Of a DNA stretch of 64,000 bases, positions 41,170 through 50,481 are shown piece after piece. The position numbers were made by a program, and so were the translations under genes. The stretch comes from Candidatus Villigracilis affinis. GTDB taxonomy: Bacteria; Chloroflexota; Anaerolineae; Anaerolineales; Villigracilaceae. Each line of letters begins with the position of its first letter. Position 1 is the stretch's first letter. Location: the NCBI GenBank assembly GCA_016718275.1, contig JADKEA010000020.1, positions 434,001 to 498,000 on the forward strand, written 5' to 3'. The notes beneath the pieces were generated by a model. The model did no database searches and had not been told where the DNA came from. It saw nothing but the letters and a program-made list of their open reading frames with translations.

Positions 41170-43644
41170 CTATCCCATTACGACCTTGACGTTAACTTCC
41201 TTTTCGCCATCCTGCGTGCGGATCACACTACCCGACACCTGCCTGCCGTTCACTGTGACAGTTGCCACGCCTTTGCAGACGTGCATGGGATTCTCCACGG
41301 TGATGTTGTAGGTCACACCGCGATATTTTCGAATCGCGGAGAACCCATCCCAACTGGCGGGGATGACGGGTGAAATTTCCAGCCCATCCAATGTGGGGCG
41401 AATTCCGAGGATGGATTGTGTGATGGCGGCATAATTCCATGCGGCGGTGCCGGTGAGCCATGAATTCTTGGCTTCGCCGTGAGTCGCGGCATCTTTGCCT
41501 GCGATCATCTGGGCATAAACGTACGGCTCGCATTTATGTAATTCGCTGATCTCTTCGCGGGCCGATGGATTGATGCGTTTGTAGTAATCGAAGGCGTTGT
41601 CGCCGCGCCCAACGATGGCTTCGGCGATCATGATCCACGGGTTGGTGTGACAGAATATCCCCGCGTTTTCCTTGTACCCAGGCGGGTAGGACGAGATCTC
41701 GCCGAGGTGCAGATAATATTCGCTGAAGGCAGGCTGTTGCAAAACAATGCCGTGTGGTGTGGCGAGGTGTTCCGCCACTGCATCAAGCGCCTTGACCGCG
41801 TTACCGCTATCCACACCAAGACCTGCCATAATGCAGATGCCCTGCGGTTCGATGAATATCTTGCCTTCGCTATTTTCCTTTGAACCAAGTGCATGACCAA
41901 AATCGTCATACGCGCGGCGGAACCAATCGCCATCCCAGCCAGCAGCCCAGACGGTCTTTTCCATTTCTGTGGCAGCCTCACTGTAAAAAGTTGAAGGTTG
42001 AAGGTTGAAGGTTGTTGAACCTTGAATCTTCAACTTGTAACCTTCAAACAATCCCATCATCTCTTTGCAAGCCAGCACAAACAACCCCGCAATGAATACA
42101 CTCTCGGCCACTGTGCCATCTTTATTGGTTGTTGTCTGGAAGGATTGCCCCGGGGTGTCGGAGAAACAATTCAGGTTCAGGCAGTCGTTCCAATCGGCGC
42201 GCCCGATCAATGGAAGTTTGTTTGGCCCCAGACGATCCAGCGTGTATTGAACGGAGCGCTGTAAATGCTCATACAGTGGAGATTCGCTCCCCGTTTCATT
42301 TTCATATTGCACAAGTTCATCCAGGATCGACCAATCGCCGCTTTCTTTGATATAAGCCGAAACGCCCAGCACCAGCCACAACGGGTCATCGTTGAAGCCA
42401 GAGCCCACGTCGTTGTTGCCGCGTTTGGTGAGCGGTTGATATTGATGAAATGCGCCGCCGTTCTTGAGTTGTGTTGCCGATAGATCCAAAATGCGTTCGC
42501 GCGCGCGTTCGGGGATCATATGCACAAAACCGAGCAGATCCTGATTCGAATCGCGGAAGCCCATGCCGCGCCCGATTCCACTTTCGAAATAGGAAGCCGA
42601 GCGGCTCATGTTGAACGTCACCATGCATTGATAGGCGTTCCAAATGTTGACCATGCGGTTGGTATGTTCGTCGGGCGTGGTGACTTGCAGTTTGCCCAAC
42701 AGCATTGTCCAATGATCGCGCAGGTCGTTGAAGGCTTTGTCTGCGTTTTCCTGCTTGAGATATTTTTCAAGCGCCGCCTTCGCCCGTTTCTTGTTGATGA
42801 TTTGCGAGCCGGGCGGATCGAACTTGTCATCTTTCGGATTTTCCTGATAGCCGAGGACGAAGATGACCTGTTTGGATTCACCGGCCTTCAACTGGACTTT
42901 GACATGATGCGAGCCGATGGGCTGCCAGCCATGCGCTTCGGTATTGACCGATGTGCCTGATTCAACAACCTCGGGCTCATTCCAGCTGCGATATTTTCCG
43001 AGAAAATCCTCGCGAACGGTGTCGTAGCCAGTCAGTTTTTCAGAACAGGCAAAGTAGGCGAAGTGATCGCGGCGTTCGCGATATTCGGTCTTGTGATAGA
43101 TGACCTCGTCAACGATCTCCATTTGACCGATCGAGTAATTGCGCTGGAAATTGGTTGCATCGTCGTTTGCGTCCCAAAGGCAAAACTCAATGGCTGAGAA
43201 CAGGCTCAAGTCCACGGAGGATGCGCTTTCGTTGGTCAGAGTCGTTTGCCAGATCTCGAGCGATTCCCCAAGCGGAACAAAATAACGGGTCGAGGATTTG
43301 ATCCCATTAAATTTGGAGGTGATTACGGTATAGCCCTGTCCGTGGCGGCATTCGTATGCATCGAGCTTGGTGCGTGTGGGCATCCAGGACGGCGACCAAT
43401 ATTTGCCCGTGCCGTTATCACGGAGATAGAGGTAACGGCCGCCCATATCGAGCGGGGAGTTGTTGTAGCGATACCGTGTGAGGCGGCGCAGGCGCGCATC
43501 TTTGTAAAATGAATAGCCGCCTGCGGTGTTGGAGATGAGCCCAAAATAGGCCTCACTGCCGAGGTAGTTGATCCAGGGCAGGGGAGTATCGGGTTGGGTG
43601 ATTACATATTCACGTGCTGAGTCGTCAAAGTGACCGAATTTCAT
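41170..43644 (-). CDS. GH94 cellobiose/oligosaccharide phosphorylase
   Basis: 824 residues. It splits a beta-linked disaccharide with inorganic phosphate, giving sugar-1-phosphate. N-terminal beta-sandwich region (about 1-285), then the (alpha/alpha)6 barrel. The general acid is in the DWND motif at about 484-487 (LIGRADWNDCLNLNCFSDTP). RSASYFESGIGRGMGFRDSN and QYQPLTKRGNNDVGSGFNDD are also typical. GVTYNITVENPMH is in the C-terminal domain. The ATG at 43644 is weakly preceded by GGAAG. A repeat-derived in-frame insertion lies at about residues 532-551. The substrate (cellobiose, cellodextrin, chitobiose) is not decided. Confidence 0.93.
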   Translation of the reverse strand: MKFGHFDDSAREYVITQPDTPLPWINYLGSEAYFGLISNTAGGYSFYKDARLRRLTRYRYNNSPLDMGGRYLYLRDNGTGKYWSPSWMPTRTKLDAYECRHGQGYTVITSKFNGIKSSTRYFVPLGESLEIWQTTLTNESASSVDLSLFSAIEFCLWDANDDATNFQRNYSIGQMEIVDEVIYHKTEYRERRDHFAYFACSEKLTGYDTVREDFLGKYRSWNEPEVVESGTSVNTEAHGWQPIGSHHVKVQLKAGESKQVIFVLGYQENPKDDKFDPPGSQIINKKRAKAALEKYLKQENADKAFNDLRDHWTMLLGKLQVTTPDEHTNRMVNIWNAYQCMVTFNMSRSASYFESGIGRGMGFRDSNQDLLGFVHMIPERARERILDLSATQLKNGGAFHQYQPLTKRGNNDVGSGFNDDPLWLVLGVSAYIKESGDWSILDELVQYENETGSESPLYEHLQRSVQYTLDRLGPNKLPLIGRADWNDCLNLNCFSDTPGQSFQTTTNKDGTVAESVFIAGLFVLACKEMMGLFEGYKLKIQGSTTFNLQPSTFYSEAATEMEKTVWAAGWDGDWFRRAYDDFGHALGSKENSEGKIFIEPQGICIMAGLGVDSGNAVKALDAVAEHLATPHGIVLQQPAFSEYYLHLGEISSYPPGYKENAGIFCHTNPWIMIAEAIVGRGDNAFDYYKRINPSAREEISELHKCEPYVYAQMIAGKDAATHGEAKNSWLTGTAAWNYAAITQSILGIRPTLDGLEISPVIPASWDGFSAIRKYRGVTYNITVENPMHVCKGVATVTVNGRQVSGSVIRTQDGEKEVNVKVVMG
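41990..42048. repeat. GTTGAAG tandem/inverted repeat inside the GH94 gene
   Basis: Three perfect GTTGAAG units (41990-42010), a partial fourth, then inverted copies CTTCAAC (42028-42034) and CCTTCAA (42041-42047). In the gene frame it encodes KLKIQGSTTFNLQPSTF, low in the conservation expected of the barrel. Confidence 0.8.
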
Positions 43645-43695
43645 ATATGCTTCCATTCTGTAGGGGCGCGGTGGTGCTGTGGTCCATACAATAAA

Positions 43696-46338
43696 TTATT
43701 TTATTTTTGCCAATTCTTCTTCTATTTTTTTTACCAGTTCCTGCGGTACATAGGTCGGGTGATTGTGTGCAACCTGTTCGAGGGTCAACTCGCCAGCCAT
43801 TCTCATATCGGCCATGAGCAGGAAGCCGCCGATGTGTTTTGAGATCACGGCGCGGCCATCTGGGTCATCGAGGATGGTGTTGATGAGAAGGCCTGCATGC
43901 AAACGGGCGGCGCGTTTCACCGGTTCGATGGTGACCATCTGACTCGCTCGTATGTCGCGGCTGGATGCGCCGACGAGAATTTCAAACTCGCCTGCCTCCA
44001 CCGACCATGCATTCAGAGTCGTTTCAAAATACCAGAATGCCTCACGATCGAGGGTGAAGGTGATGGTCTTGGTTTGTTGCGGCGCAAGCTCAACTTTCTC
44101 GAAAGCTTTGAGTTCCTTTTCAGGCCGCGCAAACGTGGATTTAATATCACGCACGTACAGCTGAACGACTTCCTTGCCCGTTACTTTGCCTGTATTGGTC
44201 ACATCCACTTTCACTTCCATGGTTTCGTTCGGCGTGATGGATTTTTTATTGATCTGCAGGTTACTGTACTCAAAGGTTGTATAAGAAAGTCCGTGGCCGA
44301 ATGGAAAGAGCGGCTCCACTTTCTTTTTGTCGTAATAGCGGTAGCCAACGAATATCCCCTCACCATAGCGGACTTTGCCATTTTCACCGGGATAGTTGAT
44401 GTAAGCGGGGTTATCTTCCAATCGCACAGGGAAGGTGGTGGGTAATTTTCCGCTTGGGTTCGCATCACCAAAGAGCACATCGGCGAGGGCATTGCCCTGT
44501 TCCTGGCTGTTGTACCAAAGTTGAAGAATGGCAGGGACGTCATCTGCCCAGGGCATTTCAACAGGCGAGCCGACGTTCAACACGACGATCGTGTTGGGGT
44601 TGGCGGCCACAACCTGGCGGATCAACTCATCCTGCTGACCCGGCAATTTCATATCCACACGGTCGAAGCCTTCTGATTCCCAATCGCCGTTCAAGCCAGC
44701 AACGATCACGGCCACATCAGAACGTTTGGCGAGTTCCACAGCTTCGGCGATCATATCGGCGGAATGCGGCGGCTGGTGACCAAAAGCAACTGCACGCCAG
44801 CGCGGATCGCCCTTCCAGTAATATTCCACTTTGATGTTGTAAGCTTTGCCGCCTTCCAATTCGATCTCGGCGGTCTTTTGTTTGCCCATATCGGAATCTG
44901 ATCCATGATCAACGACCAATTTTTCATCCAGATAAAGGCGGCACCAGCCTACTGCGGAAAGAGCCAGAGTGTGTAATCCGCTTTCCTGCGGGGTGAACAG
45001 ACCTTCCATTCGAAGCGAGAAGTTATCCTGCGGAACATTCGGGACGCTGTTATCGAACCAGCCATGTTGAACACGGGTGCTGGTTTCAACATACAAGGGT
45101 TCACCCTCAAATTCAGTACCAGCAAACAGGCTCAGGCGGAGTCCGCTTTCGCCATTGGGAGTAGATAAAGTTTCAGGGGCAGGAGCAGGCAGATTTTTGT
45201 AGATAAAGGCTCCAGTGGCGGCTTCCACCAAAACATCTTTGCCTTCCGGAGCGTTGACTCCATCGAATGGCGAGACGGTGTAATGCGGGGTGACGCTGGA
45301 ACTGCCGCCGCCTAAAATTTGCGCTGTGCGGGCATATGGGCCGATCATCGCAATCGTCTTTACATTGGCGAGCGGCAGAATGCCGTTATTTTTGAGCAGC
45401 ACAATTGCTTCCTGCGCGGCTTCGCGGATGATGGCGCGGTGCTCTGGTTTGTCCTCACCTTTTTCAGGCTGTAGAACTGGATTTTCAAACAGACCGGCTT
45501 TTTCCAACACCCCAAGCAGACGACGAACTTTATCGTTCAACCTTTCCTCGGTCAGGGTTCCGCTTTCGAGGGATTTTTTCACCACTTCAGCAGACATCCA
45601 GCGCGCAGGCCCGGGCATCTCGAGGTCGAGTCCGCCTGCGGGAACACCGTCGTCATACGTGCCGAACCAATCGGACATGACGATGCCGTCGTAGTTCCAT
45701 TCACCTTTGAGAATTTCAAGCAGCGAATGATCGTACTCGCAGGCATAAACTCCGTTGACGCGGTTATAGGAAGACATCACCGCCCACGGATTGGAGTTAC
45801 GGATCGCGATGCGGAACGGCTCAAGATAAATTTCGCGCAGGGTGCGCTCATCCACTTCGGAACTAATCGAGAAGCGTTCATATTCCTGATCGTTGGCGAT
45901 GAAGTGTTTGATGCACGCACCCACGCCGTTATCTTGAATGCCCTTGATATACGCGGAAGCGATCATACCGCTGAGAAATGGATCCTCGGAATAACATTCA
46001 AAGTTGCGGCCTGCGATGGGCGTGCGGTGAATGTTGACTGTGGGTGCAAGCAGGATATGCGCGCCTTTGGCTTTCAACTCATCCGCCAATACATTACCGA
46101 CCTTTTCGATCAGCCTGGGATTCCAGGTTGCGCCAAGGGCAATGCCGACAGGGGTGGCAACCGATGGCGTTGACATGCTGCCTTTCGCGCCGCGCGCGCC
46201 GTTCGGGCCATCGGTCATTTTGAATTGCGGAATTCCAAGTCGCGAAACAGAGACGCTATGCCACAAATCTGCACCTGCGAGCATTGAAATTTTTTCATCG
46301 AGGGTCATTTGGTTAATAAGATCATTGATTCGAGACAT
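43696..46338 (-). CDS. GH3 beta-glucosidase with PA14 and FnIII-like domains
   Basis: 880 residues. Domain order: GH3 N-terminal barrel (about 1-260), GH3 C-terminal domain split by a PA14 insertion (about 390-525, VETSTRVQHGWFDNSVPNVP, SGLHTLALSAVGWCRLYLDE), then FnIII-like (about 690-770). The nucleophile is Asp223 in VMSDWFGTYDDGVPAG. Substrate motifs KHFIANDQEYERF and NFECYSEDPFLSG are also present. The PA14-inserted layout is typical of beta-glucosidases acting on soluble oligosaccharides. AGGAG precedes the ATG. It lacks a signal peptide, so it works in the cytosol. Confidence 0.94.
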   Translation of the reverse strand: MSRINDLINQMTLDEKISMLAGADLWHSVSVSRLGIPQFKMTDGPNGARGAKGSMSTPSVATPVGIALGATWNPRLIEKVGNVLADELKAKGAHILLAPTVNIHRTPIAGRNFECYSEDPFLSGMIASAYIKGIQDNGVGACIKHFIANDQEYERFSISSEVDERTLREIYLEPFRIAIRNSNPWAVMSSYNRVNGVYACEYDHSLLEILKGEWNYDGIVMSDWFGTYDDGVPAGGLDLEMPGPARWMSAEVVKKSLESGTLTEERLNDKVRRLLGVLEKAGLFENPVLQPEKGEDKPEHRAIIREAAQEAIVLLKNNGILPLANVKTIAMIGPYARTAQILGGGSSSVTPHYTVSPFDGVNAPEGKDVLVEAATGAFIYKNLPAPAPETLSTPNGESGLRLSLFAGTEFEGEPLYVETSTRVQHGWFDNSVPNVPQDNFSLRMEGLFTPQESGLHTLALSAVGWCRLYLDEKLVVDHGSDSDMGKQKTAEIELEGGKAYNIKVEYYWKGDPRWRAVAFGHQPPHSADMIAEAVELAKRSDVAVIVAGLNGDWESEGFDRVDMKLPGQQDELIRQVVAANPNTIVVLNVGSPVEMPWADDVPAILQLWYNSQEQGNALADVLFGDANPSGKLPTTFPVRLEDNPAYINYPGENGKVRYGEGIFVGYRYYDKKKVEPLFPFGHGLSYTTFEYSNLQINKKSITPNETMEVKVDVTNTGKVTGKEVVQLYVRDIKSTFARPEKELKAFEKVELAPQQTKTITFTLDREAFWYFETTLNAWSVEAGEFEILVGASSRDIRASQMVTIEPVKRAARLHAGLLINTILDDPDGRAVISKHIGGFLLMADMRMAGELTLEQVAHNHPTYVPQELVKKIEEELAKIK

Positions 46339-46379
46339 GAAAACTCCTGAAAGGTGAAGGATGAATTTGATGGATAAAA

Positions 46380-47201
46380 CTAAAGGCTCGCAAAAGTTAC
46401 TAATTCAATTTCGTTTGATCGGATCGCTTCTTTGATGGACGGATCTGTCAGAATTTTGAGTTCGGTCTCGCGCTGCCTGGCATAAGAGGATGCTTTCAGA
46501 AGTTCATCATCCACATATCCGGGGTGGGTCATGATCTCGTAGGTACCATCCCCGACCTCGCTGATGATTCTTTGCAACTCATCGTGCGTGGCGAGGTCGT
46601 CATAAAAACTTGCGAAAAAAGCTTTCGGCCTGCGCGGATTAAATTCAGCGAACAGCTTTGGCGCATATTCCCTGATCGGCCCGATCAATTCGGGCGGAAG
46701 CCCTGCCATGTCATCGCTGTCATTCACCACGGGCAGTCGGATGGCACAATCGTATTCCTGGGCAAGCTCGAGCATTGCGCGAAAAAGCGACGGACTGAAG
46801 TATGAGGAATGATGATGCGAATCCAGATGGGTTGGCTTTTTGTTGGCGGCTTGGATGAAGGCTTCGATTTGTCTGCGCCATTCGGCTTTCACTTCGTTGA
46901 CATCGATGTCGTTAATACGCTGGATCAATGTGGCCAGCTTGAGGAAATTTCCGTTCTCATCTGTGATGGATTTGACCGATTCATACGGACCAATGGGTTT
47001 GTCTGCTGTGAGCACAAGGTGGACTCCCAGCCCAAGCTGGGGAGTTTCCCAAAGGCCGATCTTGATATCCGCCGCAGTGGTGGGAATATTCATCATGCAA
47101 GTGGTGGATGTGACCACTCCAAGCAAATGTGCCGCACGAATTCCGCGCGAGACCTCGGGCGTGCGCCCGTAATCGTCAGAGTTGATGATGAGACGTTTCA
47201 T
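46380..47201 (-). CDS. ChbG/YdjC-family carbohydrate deacetylase
   Basis: 273 residues. ChbG removes an acetyl group from chitobiose or chitooligosaccharides; other YdjC members act on hopanoid sugars (HpnK). The N-terminal IINSDDYGRTPEVSRGIRAA holds the catalytic Asp-Asp pair. Zinc-site histidines are in THLDSHHHSSYFSPS (about 122-136) and the C-terminal EIMTHPGYVDDELL. Its place after the GH5 gene, 2 bases apart, and near GH18, sugar kinase and GH94 genes fits catabolism of N-acetylated sugars. Confidence 0.88.
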   Translation of the reverse strand: MKRLIINSDDYGRTPEVSRGIRAAHLLGVVTSTTCMMNIPTTAADIKIGLWETPQLGLGVHLVLTADKPIGPYESVKSITDENGNFLKLATLIQRINDIDVNEVKAEWRRQIEAFIQAANKKPTHLDSHHHSSYFSPSLFRAMLELAQEYDCAIRLPVVNDSDDMAGLPPELIGPIREYAPKLFAEFNPRRPKAFFASFYDDLATHDELQRIISEVGDGTYEIMTHPGYVDDELLKASSYARQRETELKILTDPSIKEAIRSNEIELVTFASL

Positions 47202-47203
47202 AT

Positions 47204-48436
47204 TTATTTGCTCATGTCGGCGAGATATTTCTGATACAGGTCAACGAGATGGGGAAGAGGTTCCTTGTAAAATTCCTCTGCGTCCACGGCCAACTTTGCA
47301 TATTCGGGAATCGGCAATACCTGCGGATTCGTTTTCGCAAATTCCTGAATGACCTTTGCGTGTGGCTTGAGCGAGCCATCAGGACGCACCAGGCCGAAGA
47401 ATCGTTCATGCTGTGAATTCTGGCAGGGAGGTACGTCCCACAACTCGGGGATGTAATCTGCATAGCACCAGAGCATTGCGCCAGTGGCACCGCTGTGCTG
47501 AAGTTTCGGAATCGTCAGTCGCAGGAATTCGGCAAAGTCTTCCTCACTGGCCATGAATTGCTCGCGTTCGCGTCCATTGGTCTCGGTCCATTTCATGGTG
47601 TAGGTGGCTTCACCGGGCAGAGCGGTACAGCCGCCAAATTCTTCCATCAAAACGGGTTTGCCTGCCAATGCCGCTGTCAACGCGCAGGTGAATGGGACAA
47701 AGTCTGGGTCGAGCGGTTGGCGCGCCCACGGTGTGTACATCGGGTACGAGTGCATCACGGCGACATCGGTGTTCGCGTACACCTTGTCGATGCGCAGGCC
47801 GTTATCACGGTGCAGCCCATCGCCATGCAGGCCGATGGTGACAGGGTGTTTCGGGTCGATGGATTTGATCAAGCCGACCATTTCCTTCACCCAGGCCGCG
47901 CCTTCATCAGATGAATTCGGCCAGGCGAAAAGATCGGGTTCGTTGCCGAGATTCCACATCCATACGGCGGGATGGTCTTTGAGCGTGGTCACAACCGTTT
48001 TCAACAGCAGGCGTGTGGCATTCAAAGCCATCTCATCATGGAACATGTTGCGATAGCCTTTATCGGTCTTTTTGCCTTCGCTGACAATATCGCGGATCCA
48101 GTCGTGCGCTTTGGGAGGCAGGTCTCCACCCAGTAGCCAGCGCGGACTCCAGTTAGGTCCGCTCATGTGACCGGTGAAGAACGTAATATCGAGGCCAAGT
48201 CCATTTTCGGCGGCAATATCAGCCACCTTCACGAGATTGTCGATCTTATCTTTCGCCACGCTGTTCGGTTCGGGCTGAAAATCATCCCACAATAAAAACA
48301 AGCGAACGACGTTCATTCCGATCTCTTTGATGACGCTGAATTCCTCGCGCACTTCACCCGCATCGAAATCGCTCCACCAGTACATGGCTTTGCGGCGCGG
48401 CCAGTAATTTACACCGAGTGTGAATGGTTGTGACAT
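47204..48436 (-). CDS. GH5-like glycoside hydrolase (mannanase/glucanase type)
   Basis: 410 residues. The ATG at 48436 has AGGAG four to five bases upstream; an in-frame start at 48478 reads through a palindromic repeat and is rejected. It is a clan-A TIM barrel: acid/base Glu166 in MWNLGNEPDLFAW and nucleophile Glu265 or Glu266 in VLMEEFGGCTALPG. IKEIGMNVVRLFLLWDDFQP is the typical start of the barrel. WCYADYIPEL also fits this clan. GH5 beta-mannanases are the closest in feel, but GH2-like members are possible. No signal peptide, so the substrate is imported. Confidence 0.82.
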   Translation of the reverse strand: MSQPFTLGVNYWPRRKAMYWWSDFDAGEVREEFSVIKEIGMNVVRLFLLWDDFQPEPNSVAKDKIDNLVKVADIAAENGLGLDITFFTGHMSGPNWSPRWLLGGDLPPKAHDWIRDIVSEGKKTDKGYRNMFHDEMALNATRLLLKTVVTTLKDHPAVWMWNLGNEPDLFAWPNSSDEGAAWVKEMVGLIKSIDPKHPVTIGLHGDGLHRDNGLRIDKVYANTDVAVMHSYPMYTPWARQPLDPDFVPFTCALTAALAGKPVLMEEFGGCTALPGEATYTMKWTETNGREREQFMASEEDFAEFLRLTIPKLQHSGATGAMLWCYADYIPELWDVPPCQNSQHERFFGLVRPDGSLKPHAKVIQEFAKTNPQVLPIPEYAKLAVDAEEFYKEPLPHLVDLYQKYLADMSK

Positions 48437-48457
48437 GGGACTCCTATGCAATTTCTC

Positions 48458-48505
48458 CGTCCTTCGACTACGCCACACAAAGATCGTGTGGCTCCGCTCA
48501 GGACG
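48458..48505. repeat. Hyphenated palindromic repeat, inverted copy of 16427
   Basis: Outer arms CGTCCT (48458-48463) and AGGACG (48500-48505), inner arms CCACAC and GTGTGG. The flanks CTTCGACTACG and CTCCGCTCAGGACG match the complement of the 16427-16476 element. It lies between the GH18 and GH5 genes. Confidence 0.7.
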
Positions 48506-48520
48506 AAAATTTAGTAGAAA

Positions 48521-49456
48521 TTATTTATGCACTACTTCAAAAATGGCTTTGACCAGCGAGTATTCGCCCTGCGCATCGTGATCCAATGCCCAAAACATGA
48601 TGCCGCCTGCGTTTTGCATGGCGAGTTTTGTCTTGGCTTGCACCGCGGGAATGCCGTTATATTTTTCTGGAGAGCCGTTGTATTCAAATGAATCCACCTG
48701 GGCGGCGGCGGGATCGAACTGGACGAGTTTCGCAAAAGAAATCTCACTGGGCCGCGTATAAAACGGCACACCGATATTGATCTTTTCCTTCGGCACGCCA
48801 CGCCCGCTCCAGTATTCCAATCCCTTTTCGAATTCAACGAGGCTGCCGTGAATATCACCATCGTAAGTCATCACGTTGACGTAATCGACAAGCTCAAATA
48901 CTTCGCTGGGAATTCCCAGCCCGGTGTCGTCTCCAAACGAGATGACCGCGGTGCTGATCTCTTTTTCGGGCAGGGCCCGGCGCAATTCCTTCATCAATGA
49001 AAGAAAGTTCTGCGAAGATTGCCCCTGATCTGGATATTCCCAATCGATGTCGACTCCATCGAGATGGTACTGATCAACGACTGCGACGAGATTTTGAACG
49101 AACGCGCTTCTGGCCTCAGGGACGGCTGCCATGGCCTCGAATTCATTGTCCCAGCCCCAGCCGCCGACCGCAATGCTCACACGGACATTTTTTTCGTGCG
49201 CGGCTGTGACAATCTCTTCAAGCTTCCATGAATTGTTGAGCGTTTTAAACGTCCCATCTGGGTTGGGGATGAGGAACGAGTAATTAATGTGGGTCAACTG
49301 ATCGTAGGGGATCAACGAGGTAATGATTGCATCAGTTGCGTAGGCGACGATTCGAAAGGAAGGTTTCTCAGGCATGGCGGGGGAATTTTGAGGCGTGCAA
49401 AATGTCAATGAAAGGGCAAACAGGCATAACGTTAAGAAAGAAGCGCGGCATTTCAT
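48521..49456 (-). CDS. GH18 chitinase-like lipoprotein
   Basis: 311 residues. Lipobox LTFC with Cys20, so the mature enzyme sits on the cell surface. The catalytic motif is HLDGVDIDWEYPDQG, with acid Glu140 and the preceding aspartates intact. IAVGGWGWDNEF, YVNVMTYDGDIHG and GIMFWALDHDAQGEY follow the family. GH18 enzymes cleave beta-1,4 GlcNAc bonds (chitin, peptidoglycan-type or N-glycan substrates). It is the only surface-exposed hydrolase of the operon and so a likely supplier of oligosaccharides to the ABC importer. The start overlaps the kinase stop by one base. Confidence 0.93.
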   Translation of the reverse strand: MKCRASFLTLCLFALSLTFCTPQNSPAMPEKPSFRIVAYATDAIITSLIPYDQLTHINYSFLIPNPDGTFKTLNNSWKLEEIVTAAHEKNVRVSIAVGGWGWDNEFEAMAAVPEARSAFVQNLVAVVDQYHLDGVDIDWEYPDQGQSSQNFLSLMKELRRALPEKEISTAVISFGDDTGLGIPSEVFELVDYVNVMTYDGDIHGSLVEFEKGLEYWSGRGVPKEKINIGVPFYTRPSEISFAKLVQFDPAAAQVDSFEYNGSPEKYNGIPAVQAKTKLAMQNAGGIMFWALDHDAQGEYSLVKAIFEVVHK

Positions 49457-50421
49457 CAGGCAAGGACGGCCTTTACTTTTGTCCGCTCTTCGTTGGATAG
49501 TTTTAATCCGCTGGCTTCCATTCCAAGCAGGACGGCTCCGATGACAGGTTTTACTTCTGCTGGAATGAGTTTGGCTTTTGGCGCAAGGGCGTGGACGGTT
49601 TCGCGCATGGGGCCGATAAGCATTTCTCCGCTTTTGAACATGGAGCCGATCAGGGCAATTTCGATCTCAAGGGTTTCGAAATTCAACTGGCGAATGACTG
49701 CGTTTGCAAGCTCGCCGAGTTCCGTGCCAGCCCATTGAACAAGACTGCATGCCGTGGAATCTCCCTGCTCGGCAGTTTGAAAGACAAGCGGCGCGGATTC
49801 TGCTCCGATCTGATAATAGCCGTTGGTGTAGCCTTCGATGAGGTCTTCGAGATTCCTCGCGTTGAAGTGTTTGACGAATACATCGCCAAGAGCGGTGGGC
49901 GGGATGCGTTTGGACCATGAATAGCCGATGACCTGCATGGCGCGATAGATGAGTTCGCTTGCGCCTGCACCTTCGCCCATGAGTGTGCCGTAGCCTGTCA
50001 CACGGCCTTCGCGTATGTGCTCGCGATCCCAGCCGCGGCAATTGCAGCCTGTGCCTGAAACGACGGCCACCCCCCAGCCTTCACTTGTGCCCGCAAGCAA
50101 GCCGAGAGTCACATCGTTGACCATTTTGAACGGAGCCTTCAAGCCGATGTTGTTGATACTGGCGCGCATGATGGTCTCTTCGGCAGGCCAGTCATAGCCG
50201 CCAATGCCGAAGCCTGCCCCTTCGATATCTTCGATTCGAATATTGGCGTTTGAAATGGCGCCACTCAAGGCTTCGCCCATGGCTTTTTCCATGCCTTCAA
50301 ACCCGACGGTTTCGTGATTGCCAGGGCCGCCTTGACCCGTGCCAAGCGGATTGCCGTTTTCGTCGGTGATGAGTGCGGCGGTTTTTGTTGCGCCGATGTC
50401 TATTCCAAGATAATATTTCAT
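49456..50421 (-). CDS. BadF/BadG/BcrA-family sugar kinase (N-acetylglucosamine-kinase-like)
   Basis: 321 residues. ASKHA fold: the phosphate-1 loop is YYLGIDIGATKTAALITDEN (about 3-22), then PGNHETVGFEGMEKAMGEAL, phosphate-2 VAVVSGTGCNCRGWDREHIR and the adenosine loop LIGSMFKSGEMLIGPMRETV. Eukaryotic NAGK and bacterial GlcNAc/MurNAc kinases are in this family, which fits a chitin-related locus. It has no clear Shine-Dalgarno sequence. A hairpin separates it from the GH4 gene, so read-through or its own promoter would be needed. Confidence 0.88.
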   Translation of the reverse strand: MKYYLGIDIGATKTAALITDENGNPLGTGQGGPGNHETVGFEGMEKAMGEALSGAISNANIRIEDIEGAGFGIGGYDWPAEETIMRASINNIGLKAPFKMVNDVTLGLLAGTSEGWGVAVVSGTGCNCRGWDREHIREGRVTGYGTLMGEGAGASELIYRAMQVIGYSWSKRIPPTALGDVFVKHFNARNLEDLIEGYTNGYYQIGAESAPLVFQTAEQGDSTACSLVQWAGTELGELANAVIRQLNFETLEIEIALIGSMFKSGEMLIGPMRETVHALAPKAKLIPAEVKPVIGAVLLGMEASGLKLSNEERTKVKAVLA

Positions 50422-50452
50422 GCAGGTCTTGTGTTTAAAGCAAAAGTTGTAT

Positions 50453-50480
50453 AAAGAAACGCCTGATGAGGCGTTTCTTT
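50453..50480. terminator. Hairpin/terminator between GH4 and the sugar kinase
   Basis: AAAGAAACGCC (50453-50463) pairs with GGCGTTTCTTT (50470-50480). It is directly after the GH4 stop. It may reduce, not abolish, expression of the genes beyond it. Confidence 0.7.
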
Positions 50481-50481
50481 A

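Noticed and set aside
41990..42048. Possible CRISPR-like array of GTTGAAG
   Set aside because: Units are seven bases, contiguous and in a coding frame; there are no spacers.
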